Shown piece by piece: positions 15,559 through 23,420 of a stretch of DNA of 33,469 nt; position 1 is the stretch's first letter, and each line of letters opens with the position of its first letter. Source of the DNA: Pseudoalteromonas phenolica (GTDB lineage Bacteria; Pseudomonadota; Gammaproteobacteria; Enterobacterales; Alteromonadaceae); NCBI RefSeq assembly GCF_005876835.1, contig NZ_PPSW01000023.1:1-33469 (forward strand). The letters are read 5' to 3'. Below the pieces are notes generated by a model, which was given only the letters and a program-made list of their open reading frames with translations, did no database searches and was not told the DNA's origin. The translations under genes and the position numbers were made by a program.

Positions 15559-16413
15559 ATGCCAGCTAAACTAACTATTAGCCTACATTCCTCAAAAGCT
15601 AGACTCCCCTATTGGAAGCCTTTAAGCATCATTTGTTTAATAAGTACTGTATTAATTAGTATGGCCTTAAATAAAGGGGCTTACTTAAATAGTCAAAAGG
15701 CTATTTTCTCTCTAAGCAACAACGCTCTACAAATAATGCCGAGTGAATTTTGGTACAATATTACTTTTATGGGTGATGCCTTAATATTGATTCCGCTGTT
15801 GTCTTTTATATGCCTTTTAAATACTAGAATGTGGGCAGCCATGTTCGGAGCCGTTCCATTAGCATTCTCCCTAAGTCATTTAGGTAAAAACTTTTTTGCT
15901 ATTCCAAGACCTGCTGCTGTTTTAGAGCATCAAAATATGACTATTATTGGCGATACACTCACTGCTTTTACAAGTTTTCCATCAGGTCATACCATCACAA
16001 TTTTCACTGCGATGTCGGCAATTGTGTTTGTAGCCTTAAAGGAAACTAACATAAGTAAACAACTTAGGTCAGGGCTGATAATAACCTCTGTTTTAATCGC
16101 TGTGGTTGTTGGTGTTTCTAGGGTTGCTGTAGGCGCTCACTGGCCTGCTGATATCGTAATGGGTGCAATTATAGGTTGCATTGCTGGCTTAAGTGGAGAA
16201 TATCTATCAAGGCGCTATTCAAGTTGGTGGAACTGGACGAAAGTAAATCCAACTTACTTGGGATATTTCATTCTTGGTTTCTGTTTCATATTATTAGCAT
16301 GTACGATAACTGGAAAGCTTCCCGAACTCACAATAATTTGGGCCGCAATAGGGATCAGCGCTTTAGTTGGCACGTTTATCACATTAAAAGCGCTGTTAGA
16401 AAATGAAACTTAA
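15559..16413 (+). CDS. PAP2-family membrane lipid phosphatase
   Basis: A 284-residue polytopic protein with all three PAP2 signature motifs: KNFFAIPRP (K-x6-RP), FPSGH, and SRVAVGAHWPAD (SR-x5-H-x3-D), separated by membrane helices. The catalytic histidines are therefore present. Candidate substrates are undecaprenyl diphosphate, phosphatidic acid or lipid A phosphates (LpxE/LpxT-like). The C-terminal 70 residues add two further helices after the last motif. AAGGTG sits just before the ATG. It overlaps the EptA gene start by 11 bp, so the two are co-translated. PAP2 genes next to phosphoethanolamine transferases are known from mcr-1 type loci. Confidence 0.88.
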   Translation: MPAKLTISLHSSKARLPYWKPLSIICLISTVLISMALNKGAYLNSQKAIFSLSNNALQIMPSEFWYNITFMGDALILIPLLSFICLLNTRMWAAMFGAVPLAFSLSHLGKNFFAIPRPAAVLEHQNMTIIGDTLTAFTSFPSGHTITIFTAMSAIVFVALKETNISKQLRSGLIITSVLIAVVVGVSRVAVGAHWPADIVMGAIIGCIAGLSGEYLSRRYSSWWNWTKVNPTYLGYFILGFCFILLACTITGKLPELTIIWAAIGISALVGTFITLKALLENET

Positions 16414-17980
16414 ATTTCCAATGACCTTTTCGATTATCAAAGCAAGTAATTACACCTTACTTATCAGCATAATTGCTACTTTTGCTTACAACCTATTATT
16501 GCTTGATCTTGTTGTGAAAAATACTGATGTGTGGAGTGCTAGCGGACTTGGGATATTGGTATCAACCATTGTTATAATATTTTTATTCTCATTTACCGTG
16601 TTTTCCTTGTTAATGTTAATTTCACCTAAAGTGTTAAAAGCTTTTTTTGCCATTATTACGGTAATAAATGCCATCGCTATACATTTTATGATGACTTATC
16701 AAGTTGTGTTAGATAGAACCATGATGGGAAATGTTTTTAACACGCGCTTTTCTGAATCAGTGGAATTACTTTCACTAGGTTTAGTTTTTTCAATAATAAT
16801 ATTAGGTTTTATCCCAGCGTGGTTCTTAATTCAAATTAGAGTCAAACATCTTGATAGAACTAAAATCTTAATAAATGCGTTAATTACGTTTATCGTCTCC
16901 TTTTCATATCTCTATGCAAATTCAACTAGCTGGCTATGGATTGATAAGCATGCAAGTATCTTAGGAGGAAAGATTTTACCTTGGTCCTATATTGTAAATT
17001 CAGGTAGATATTATTCAACGATTAAGCGAACCACTGACGGGCAGCAAGCATTGCCTGATGGCAAATTTATCAATAATAATAAAATGGTATTTGTTTTAGT
17101 TATTGGTGAAACCGCTCGTGCAGATAACTTCTCACTGTATGGTTATGCTAAATTAACCAATCCTAAATTAACACAACAATCTAACTTATTAGTACTTAAC
17201 AAAACAAAATCATGTACAACTTACACCACTGGCTCTCTAGCTTGTATGCTTGCCCCAAATAAGCAACATTTAAAATACGAAGCGCTACCAACCTATCTAA
17301 CCCGGCATGGCGTTGATGTAGAATGGCGAACCAATAATTGGGGCGAGCCTCCAATTAATGTGACGAACTACGTTGAAGCAAACGAATTACGAACTGAATG
17401 TAATGGAAGTGGCTGTCATTTAGATGAAGTACTTCTTACAAACTTAATGAATACAATTGAATCATCTGATAAAGACAAAGTTTTTATTGTTTTACATACT
17501 AAAGGAAGTCATGGTCCAAGTTATTACTCACGATATACAAAAGAATTTAACCACTTTTCTCCCGTATGCCGAGATGAAGAGATCAGCAAATGTAGTTCAG
17601 AGGCACTAGTTAATGCCTATGACAATACGATTTTATATACTGATCATTTCTTATCGTCACTTATCGATAAACTAAAAATGGTAGAAAATGCATCGGCAGC
17701 TATGATGTACATATCAGATCACGGTGAATCACTGGGCGAACACGGTTTGTATTTACATGGTACACCCTATTCTTTCGCTCCTGACGTCCAAAAAAACATC
17801 CCTTTTCTCATTTGGTTGTCAGATCAATACTTAAAAGAAAACAAACTTAATATTAGCAAAATTCATCAAGCGCCAAACCACTCTCAATTTAACGTTTTTC
17901 ATACTGTCATGGGAGCATTTGGCTTTGAATCACCAGTATATGAAAGCGCGTTGGATGTTTTACACAATTCAGTCGAATAA
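16403..17980 (+). CDS. eptA: Lipid A phosphoethanolamine transferase, EptA/MCR family (copy 1)
   Basis: A 525-residue enzyme with five N-terminal membrane helices (within residues about 15-180) and a periplasmic sulfatase-fold domain. The catalytic Thr is T237 in VIGETARADNFSLYGY with metal ligand E236. D439-H440 sit in YISDHGESLGEHGLYLHG, and the HTKGSHGPSYYSRYT segment carries the His ligand. Paired cysteines typical of the family are present (SCTTYTTGSLAC, ECNGSGC, CRDEEISKC). It transfers phosphoethanolamine from phosphatidylethanolamine to lipid A phosphates, lowering negative charge and polymyxin binding. A second ATG at codon 7 is an alternative start. It overlaps the PAP2 gene and is followed by a DUF3108 gene. 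The specific acceptor site on lipid A cannot be told. Confidence 0.93.
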   Translation: MKLKFPMTFSIIKASNYTLLISIIATFAYNLLLLDLVVKNTDVWSASGLGILVSTIVIIFLFSFTVFSLLMLISPKVLKAFFAIITVINAIAIHFMMTYQVVLDRTMMGNVFNTRFSESVELLSLGLVFSIIILGFIPAWFLIQIRVKHLDRTKILINALITFIVSFSYLYANSTSWLWIDKHASILGGKILPWSYIVNSGRYYSTIKRTTDGQQALPDGKFINNNKMVFVLVIGETARADNFSLYGYAKLTNPKLTQQSNLLVLNKTKSCTTYTTGSLACMLAPNKQHLKYEALPTYLTRHGVDVEWRTNNWGEPPINVTNYVEANELRTECNGSGCHLDEVLLTNLMNTIESSDKDKVFIVLHTKGSHGPSYYSRYTKEFNHFSPVCRDEEISKCSSEALVNAYDNTILYTDHFLSSLIDKLKMVENASAAMMYISDHGESLGEHGLYLHGTPYSFAPDVQKNIPFLIWLSDQYLKENKLNISKIHQAPNHSQFNVFHTVMGAFGFESPVYESALDVLHNSVE

Positions 17981-17995
17981 TGGATAGTTGAGAAT

Positions 17996-18754
17996 ATGTA
18001 CTTTAGTCATAATCTAATTAAAATCACATTATTAATAGCATTTTTCCTATCATTCGAAGTGCTTGCGATTTCATTTAGCATCAATGGTCCTAATGTTATT
18101 TCTGAGTTGAGTGCTTATACTGCGAAATACAAGGTCTTGCGAGGTAATAAAGAATATGGGAATGCAACTAGAGCTTTGAATAAAAATACCACGTCCTATT
18201 CACTATCCTTTAATTCAAATGCATCAATGCTGTTCTACAGTATAGAAACTAACCAAACGAGCACTTTTCTTTGGCAAGAAAATAAAATAACACCATTAAG
18301 TTATCAAGGAAAAGACGCAAGAACGTTTAAAGATGATAAGAATTTACAGCTCAATTTTAATCATGAACAAAGCATTTTGACGGTTGATAAAAATGGACAA
18401 AAAACTGAGAAAAAACTATCTGAACGTTTATTAGATCCTTTGTTAGTATATGAAATGATTAGGTTTGAAGCGATAGCAAACGATAATAATTTTAACGTAA
18501 AAAATTTAGAATATAGGGTTCAGGATCAGGATGGAGTAAAAGAATATCACTTCATAAATAGTGGACAGTTTGTAGTTGATACACTACTGGGGGAGCTTAA
18601 GTGTATCAAATTAAGCAGGCTTAGAAAGAATAGTTCCAGAAAAACTCATATCTGGTTGGCTATCGATTACGATTATATCCCGGTAATGATTTTGCAAGAA
18701 AACAATAATGAAGAAATTGCAACTCTTGTTGTCACATCTATTATTCGAAGCTAG
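17996..18754 (+). CDS. DUF3108 periplasmic protein
   Basis: A 252-residue protein with a signal peptide or anchor (ITLLIAFFLSFEVLAIS, about residues 9-25). The DUF3108 pattern follows: SAYTAKYKVLRGNKEYGNATRAL, YSIETNQTSTFLWQENKITPLSY, LDPLLVYEMIRFEA, and a C-terminal beta segment KTHIWLAIDYDYIPVMILQE. DUF3108 proteins are predicted beta-rich periplasmic proteins, often near lipid or cell-envelope genes, without a defined activity. It starts 15 bp after eptA copy 1 and is the last gene of this transcription unit; a PmrA-type operator for the next unit lies 50 bp downstream. Confidence 0.85.
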   Translation: MYFSHNLIKITLLIAFFLSFEVLAISFSINGPNVISELSAYTAKYKVLRGNKEYGNATRALNKNTTSYSLSFNSNASMLFYSIETNQTSTFLWQENKITPLSYQGKDARTFKDDKNLQLNFNHEQSILTVDKNGQKTEKKLSERLLDPLLVYEMIRFEAIANDNNFNVKNLEYRVQDQDGVKEYHFINSGQFVVDTLLGELKCIKLSRLRKNSSRKTHIWLAIDYDYIPVMILQENNNEEIATLVVTSIIRS

Positions 18755-18804
18755 TAATCAAGGTAGCTCCGCTCGCAATTAAAGTCAGACTAAATTAAGA
18801 CAAT

Positions 18805-18832
18805 TATCAGTTTGAACTAAGCTAATCTTAAG
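18805..18832 (+). promoter_or_regulatory. PmrA-type operator upstream of the BamA-like/EptA2/DgkA operon
   Basis: TATCAG (18805-18810), ACTAAG (18816-18821) and CTTAAG (18827-18832), again in 11-bp steps and with spacer TTTGA then CTAAT. The start codon is 44 bp downstream. The core from TTTGAACTAAG to CTTAAGTT differs from the PAP2 site at only one base. Confidence 0.77.
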
Positions 18833-18875
18833 TTAAAAAAAATACCATATAGCCATTCTTTCCTGAGGTGGCTCT

Positions 18876-20486
18876 ATGAATAAAATTTTCGTTTATAGCC
18901 TAATTACTACATCCATTATTGGTTTTATTTGCAAAGCCCACGCTAAAGACAGTGCTGCCGTCAATTGCAATCAAAAAGATAGAATTGAATTAACCACCAA
19001 TGACATTTTCAACCTAGAAGATCCAGAAACAATATTCCTACATCGTTGGGCCAATTTTTTTCACATCAAAACCAAAAGTAAAACACTCTACAACGAAGCT
19101 GCATTTTTTATCGATAAATGTGACTTAAGCCAAGATGATCTTGAAGAATTGGAACGACATCTTCGAGGTAAAAAATACATCAAAGATGCACGAGTAGAGT
19201 TTAAAGAGAACTCAAACAAAGTTTCTGTAGAAACATGGGATAACTGGTCCTTAATGCCTACGGTGGACTTTGGCCGTAAGGGCGGAAAAAATAAATACGC
19301 TATTGGCATCAAAGATAGAAATTTATTTGGACTAGGTATTGACGCTGAAATTGAATCGTTTACCAACGATCAACGCAGTGGCTATAAATTTAAAACTCAG
19401 TTTCCGTTATTCCTCAATAACAATATCAATGCTCAAATTAATTTGACTAGCAGCGATGATGGCACCTCTGAATCCATATTCGTCAAAAAAGACTTTGTTA
19501 GCTTTGATACCAGCAACGCATTTAGCATTGGCTTTGATAACTTCCAACAAATTGATACACAATACAAACTAGGCACCACTTACAACCGATTTGAGCACAA
19601 TCAAAAGTATTCAACAGCTAGTTGGCAATGGCTTAATAGTGATTCGAAAACAGATACTTTACGATTTGGCATTGGCTTCACTAATGAACAGCATGAGTTT
19701 GAAGCGATTGTTCCTCCACAAAGTATAGGTGTACTTTCAGCTCCACCTGCCAATCGAGAATTCATCTACCCCTATTTGAATGTTGAGTATTTACAAAAAG
19801 ATTTTAGAAAGCTCACCAATCTGAACCTCATTAACCATATTGAAGATTTTAATCTTGGCTGGAATTTAACGGCTGAAATTGGCACTGACATTGGCAACAC
19901 AAATACCTCACCAACATTACTCTGGCGATCTAATTTATCAAAAGGCATTGAAGTATCTGCAAACTCATTTTGGTTCGTTACAGCAACCTTTGAAGGTGAA
20001 ACCTACAACGACTCCACCAATAAGAATAGAAGTGTATTCAATATTAATAATGAATTTTTTCACAAAATTAATGAAAGCTGGGGGGCATATTTAAAAAACA
20101 GTAGCCAATTTAGTGAAAATCAATTCCAAGATAACCCTATCGTATTGGGCGGTGAGTCAGGTTTACGTGGATATCCATTACAGTATAGGCATGGAAACCA
20201 CAGCACCCTATTTACCGCTGAAGCTCGATACTATCCTCACATCAATATCTATAAATTACTTGAGTTAGGAGGCGCTGCTTTTGTAGATACAGGCAGAGTA
20301 TTTGGTAGTTCAGATAATACAACTACCCAAGACTCGTGGATGACTTCAGTTGGAATTGGTGCTCGATTTTACTCGACTCAAACCAGTGAAGCTCGTGTCA
20401 TTCATGTCGATATAATCAAACCATTAACATCTGATGCCAATGTTAATGGTGTTGAGTTTCGCATAACCACCAAACATTCTTTCTAA
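18876..20486 (+). CDS. BamA/TamA-like outer-membrane protein with one POTRA-like domain
   Basis: A 536-residue protein. Signal peptide about residues 1-23 (cleavage after AHA). Residues about 80-130 look like a single POTRA domain (DLEELERHLRGKKYIKDARVEF then NKVSVETWDNWSLMP). A 16-strand Omp85-type barrel is predicted from about 130 to the end, with GGESGLRGYPLQYR carrying the RGY variant of the VRGF loop-6 motif, GGAAFVDTGRVFG, and a terminal KHSF aromatic. It is shorter than BamA (five POTRAs) and TamA (three). Such one-POTRA proteins may insert or translocate a specific outer-membrane client; substrate unknown. It heads an operon with EptA copy 2, starting after GAGGTGG and ending 10 bp before the next GTG. 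Confidence 0.82.
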   Translation: MNKIFVYSLITTSIIGFICKAHAKDSAAVNCNQKDRIELTTNDIFNLEDPETIFLHRWANFFHIKTKSKTLYNEAAFFIDKCDLSQDDLEELERHLRGKKYIKDARVEFKENSNKVSVETWDNWSLMPTVDFGRKGGKNKYAIGIKDRNLFGLGIDAEIESFTNDQRSGYKFKTQFPLFLNNNINAQINLTSSDDGTSESIFVKKDFVSFDTSNAFSIGFDNFQQIDTQYKLGTTYNRFEHNQKYSTASWQWLNSDSKTDTLRFGIGFTNEQHEFEAIVPPQSIGVLSAPPANREFIYPYLNVEYLQKDFRKLTNLNLINHIEDFNLGWNLTAEIGTDIGNTNTSPTLLWRSNLSKGIEVSANSFWFVTATFEGETYNDSTNKNRSVFNINNEFFHKINESWGAYLKNSSQFSENQFQDNPIVLGGESGLRGYPLQYRHGNHSTLFTAEARYYPHINIYKLLELGGAAFVDTGRVFGSSDNTTTQDSWMTSVGIGARFYSTQTSEARVIHVDIIKPLTSDANVNGVEFRITTKHSF

Positions 20487-20496
20487 GGCAAGCCAA

Positions 20497-22179
20497 GTGT
20501 TCAAAATCATCAATTATTTAAACCATATTAAGCTGACAACCAATCAATTAGTCATTTATACCAGCTCATACATCACTTTCGTTTTGAATTTCCCATTTTT
20601 AAGTAAAACAATGGCTGCGATTACGGCGCTTGAGTCTTACAACTTGTTTTTCTTATTCTCTGTGCCCATTTTTCTACTAGCATTATCTATCTTCATTCAA
20701 TGCTTTTTATCCTTTCGGTGGCTGACAAAGCCGCTGCTCATTTTAATGGTTTTATTGTCGTCTGTTATTTTTTATAGCACAATGACATACGGAATAGTTT
20801 TTGACTATGGCATGATCCAAAATACGGTTGAAACAGATACGGCTGAAGCGCTTTCCTATTTTAACTTTTCTGCAATCATATTTTTCCTGCTTTTTGGAGT
20901 AATACCTTCAATACTTATCGCCAAAGTCCAACTAACCTACAGTTCTTTTTTGGGGGAATTTTTCGCACGAACAAAATTACTGAGTGGCAGCATCAGTGTT
21001 GTATTTCTTATTGCATTAGTGTTTTATTCCAGTTATGCCTCAGTTGGCCGCAATAATCGCGATTTAGTGGGTTACCTAACACCCTATGCATTGATTGATT
21101 CAACAATTAAATATGTTCAAAAAAACTATTTATATCCACCGTTAAAATTTACCATATTAGATACTTCCCCCACTATCTCACACGTTGATAGTGCTAAAAG
21201 TATTACTGTATTAGTTCTAGGTGAAACTGCACGCTCTCAAAATTTTTCTTTAAATGGTTATGAAAAACCGACCAATAGTCGAACTAAAGACTTAGGCGTA
21301 GTGTCATTTAGAGATGTTACCTCCTGTGGCACAGCAACAGCCGTATCAGTGCCTTGTATGTTTTCGAGGTTAAACAAAAATAACTACGAGAAAAGAGTCG
21401 CTATAGCACAACAAAACGCCATTGATTTAATCCACTTGGCAGGAGCTGAAGTGTATTGGATCAGCAATAATAATGGTAGTTGCAAAGGCGTATGCTCACG
21501 GGTAAAAACGGAGCAGATTTCGACTAATCCTAAAAATTCATTATGTGATGGTGAGTATTGTTTCGATGAAGTGTTGGTTGACGAATTAAGAAAAAAACTT
21601 CATTCCGTTACCAGTAATAATACCTTCATTGTATTGCATATGATTGGCTCTCATGGCCCTACTTACTATCGGAGATACCCAGAAAATAAACGTGTATTTT
21701 CTCCAGACTGCCAACGCAGCGACATTCAAAACTGTACTCAAGACGAACTCGTCAATACCTACAACAACACCATCGCTTATACCGATTTAGTATTGTCTGA
21801 AGTCATCAACGAGCTTGAAACATTGAGCAATGAAAGTAACACCAAAACGTCAATGATTTATATCTCAGATCATGGTGAGTCATTAGGTGAAAGTGGTGTT
21901 TATTTGCACGGATTACCTTACGCCTTCGCACCACAAGAACAGATTAAAGTACCGCTTATTTACTGGGGAGATAAAATACATCACGAAGCAAAATTAGCCT
22001 GTTTGAATAGCATCAAAGAACAACCTATATCCCATGATAATATATTCGATATTTTATTAGGTGAAATGGCAATAAACTCAAAAGCCTACCAACCGATAAA
22101 CAATCCATTTAAGCAATGTTCTATTGATATTGCTTTAGCAAAGACAGCGCCAGAAACAATGGCTCAAGGAGTAAAATAA
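20497..22179 (+). CDS. Lipid A phosphoethanolamine transferase, EptA/MCR family (copy 2)
   Basis: A 560-residue enzyme starting at GTG (AAGG 9 bases upstream). Same architecture as copy 1: five membrane helices, then the sulfatase domain with E243-T244 in VLGETARSQNFSLNGY, HMIGSHGPTYYRRYP, and D458-H459 in YISDHGESLGESGVYLHG. Cysteine pairs are conserved (SCGTATAVSVPC, CKGVC, CDGEYC, CQRSDIQNC). Clear paralog of the 525-residue enzyme but divergent in the membrane part and with a longer C-terminus (about 35 residues after the core). The two may modify different phosphates (1 versus 4') or different acceptors. Directly followed by dgkA, the order also known for mcr-3 type loci. Confidence 0.92.
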   Translation: MFKIINYLNHIKLTTNQLVIYTSSYITFVLNFPFLSKTMAAITALESYNLFFLFSVPIFLLALSIFIQCFLSFRWLTKPLLILMVLLSSVIFYSTMTYGIVFDYGMIQNTVETDTAEALSYFNFSAIIFFLLFGVIPSILIAKVQLTYSSFLGEFFARTKLLSGSISVVFLIALVFYSSYASVGRNNRDLVGYLTPYALIDSTIKYVQKNYLYPPLKFTILDTSPTISHVDSAKSITVLVLGETARSQNFSLNGYEKPTNSRTKDLGVVSFRDVTSCGTATAVSVPCMFSRLNKNNYEKRVAIAQQNAIDLIHLAGAEVYWISNNNGSCKGVCSRVKTEQISTNPKNSLCDGEYCFDEVLVDELRKKLHSVTSNNTFIVLHMIGSHGPTYYRRYPENKRVFSPDCQRSDIQNCTQDELVNTYNNTIAYTDLVLSEVINELETLSNESNTKTSMIYISDHGESLGESGVYLHGLPYAFAPQEQIKVPLIYWGDKIHHEAKLACLNSIKEQPISHDNIFDILLGEMAINSKAYQPINNPFKQCSIDIALAKTAPETMAQGVK

Positions 22180-22182
22180 CTC

Positions 22183-22548
22183 GTGTTTGACAATAAAAAC
22201 AAACCTAAAGGTCTTAAAAGAGTCTATCTAGCAACATTAAACTCTACGAGAGCATTCAAGTGGTTACTTGATAATGAGGCCGCTTTTAGACAAGAGCTAA
22301 TGCTACTTGCCTGCTCCATTCCTTTAACTTTCTTATTCAATATTACGTTTAAAGAACAGTTAATACTGATAATTTCAATACTATTTATTATCTTTACCGA
22401 AGTTTTAAATACCGCAATTGAAGCAGTTGTTGACCGAATTGGTCTAGAAATTCATCCTTTATCTGGTTTAGCTAAAGATTTGGGGTCAGCCGCTGTCTTA
22501 ATAAGTATAGTTATCGCAGTTTGTACTTGGCTGATCGTTCTTTTTTAG
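22183..22548 (+). CDS. dgkA: Diacylglycerol kinase
   Basis: A 121-residue, three-helix membrane enzyme of normal DgkA size, starting at GTG four bases after eptA copy 2 with AAGGAG upstream. Diagnostic segments are RAFKWLLDNEAAFRQEL, FTEVLNTAIEAVVDRIG (nearly identical to the E. coli catalytic helix) and HPLSGLAKDLGSAAVL. It phosphorylates diacylglycerol to phosphatidic acid. The context explains its role: phosphoethanolamine transfer from phosphatidylethanolamine leaves diacylglycerol in the inner membrane, which DgkA returns to phospholipid synthesis. Confidence 0.95.
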   Translation: MFDNKNKPKGLKRVYLATLNSTRAFKWLLDNEAAFRQELMLLACSIPLTFLFNITFKEQLILIISILFIIFTEVLNTAIEAVVDRIGLEIHPLSGLAKDLGSAAVLISIVIAVCTWLIVLF

Positions 22549-22577
22549 TACATGGCAACATTAGAGGTACATTCAAA

Positions 22578-23336
22578 ATGAATAAGCAAATTTGCGATAC
22601 CCTAGTCAAAGTCCCTCAAATAACTATGGGGTTTTGGGTTATAAAAATATTAGCTACAACCTTAAGTGAAACCGGAGGCGATGCTGTTTCAATGTCAATG
22701 AATTTGGGCTATTTAGTTGGGACTGTTATCTTTATGTCCTTTTTTATCGTCGCAGTTTTTATGCAAATAAAATCGACAAAGTTTAACCCCGCCATTTATT
22801 GGATTGCCATAATAGCCTCGACCACAGTAGGTACGACACTTGCTGATTTTGCTGATAGATCATTAGGAATAGGATATTTTGGAGGCTCCACTCTATTAGC
22901 CGTCCTATTAATTACCACATTAGTTATTTGGTATAAATCACTTGGGAGCATCAGTGTTTCTTCTGTCAGCACACCTAAAGCAGAATCGTTTTACTGGTTA
23001 ACCATTATGTTTTCGCAAACACTAGGGACTGCATTGGGAGATTGGACTACTGATTCTACCGGATTGGGCTATGTTGGATCCGCATATATTTTCAGTGCGG
23101 GTTTAGTTGCAGTATTAGCTCTCTACTTATTCACTAAGCTATCTAGAACACTATTATTCTGGTTGGCATTTGTCATTACTCGCCCATTAGGAGCGGTTGT
23201 GGGTGACTATTTAGACAAGCCTATTGCACAAGGTGGATTAGAATTAAGTCGGTATTCAGCTACTACGACTCTGTTGTTTGTTATAATCATCTTGGTTGTA
23301 CTTCTACCTCAACGACCTGCTTTAAAACAACATTAA
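22578..23336 (+). CDS. COG4705-type polytopic membrane protein with four internal repeats
   Basis: A 252-residue protein from the ATG at 22578 (AGAGG upstream; a longer frame reaches into dgkA but lacks a good start). It has eight or so membrane helices and four repeats of a helix ending in a Gly/Thr-Asp motif: VIKILATTLSETGGD, TTVGTTLADFADRSLGIGY, QTLGTALGDWTTDSTGLGY, and RPLGAVVGDYLDKPIAQGG. This is the pattern of the uncharacterised COG4705 family. The buried acidic residues in equivalent places suggest a transport or channel function; no substrate is known. It starts 29 bp after dgkA and closes the PmrA-type operon, so a link to envelope stress is likely. Confidence 0.8.
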   Translation: MNKQICDTLVKVPQITMGFWVIKILATTLSETGGDAVSMSMNLGYLVGTVIFMSFFIVAVFMQIKSTKFNPAIYWIAIIASTTVGTTLADFADRSLGIGYFGGSTLLAVLLITTLVIWYKSLGSISVSSVSTPKAESFYWLTIMFSQTLGTALGDWTTDSTGLGYVGSAYIFSAGLVAVLALYLFTKLSRTLLFWLAFVITRPLGAVVGDYLDKPIAQGGLELSRYSATTTLLFVIIILVVLLPQRPALKQH

Positions 23337-23344
23337 TTGCTAAC

Positions 23345-23372
23345 TATCAGTTTAAATTAAGCAATTCTTAAG
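23345..23372 (+). promoter_or_regulatory. PmrA-type operator upstream of the LTA-synthase-like gene
   Basis: TATCAG (23345-23350), ATTAAG (23356-23361) and CTTAAG (23367-23372) at 11-bp steps. A -10-like TACAGT (23383-23388) follows. The start codon is 48 bp downstream. The site begins only 8 bp after the COG4705 stop, giving the sulfatase-fold gene its own promoter. Confidence 0.75.
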
Positions 23373-23420
23373 TTTCACTTAATACAGTAAACATCGTTTT
23401 TATCACTCAAATGAATTGCG

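Noticed and set aside
16403..22179. Calling either transferase a mobile colistin-resistance (mcr) gene
   Set aside because: Catalytic residues and neighbours fit the family, but nothing mobile flanks them and sequence alone does not separate chromosomal EptA from MCR here.
22521..22577. Extended N-terminus of the COG4705 protein inside dgkA
   Set aside because: Family homology begins at the ATG at 22578, which has its own AGAGG; the extension is out-of-frame dgkA.
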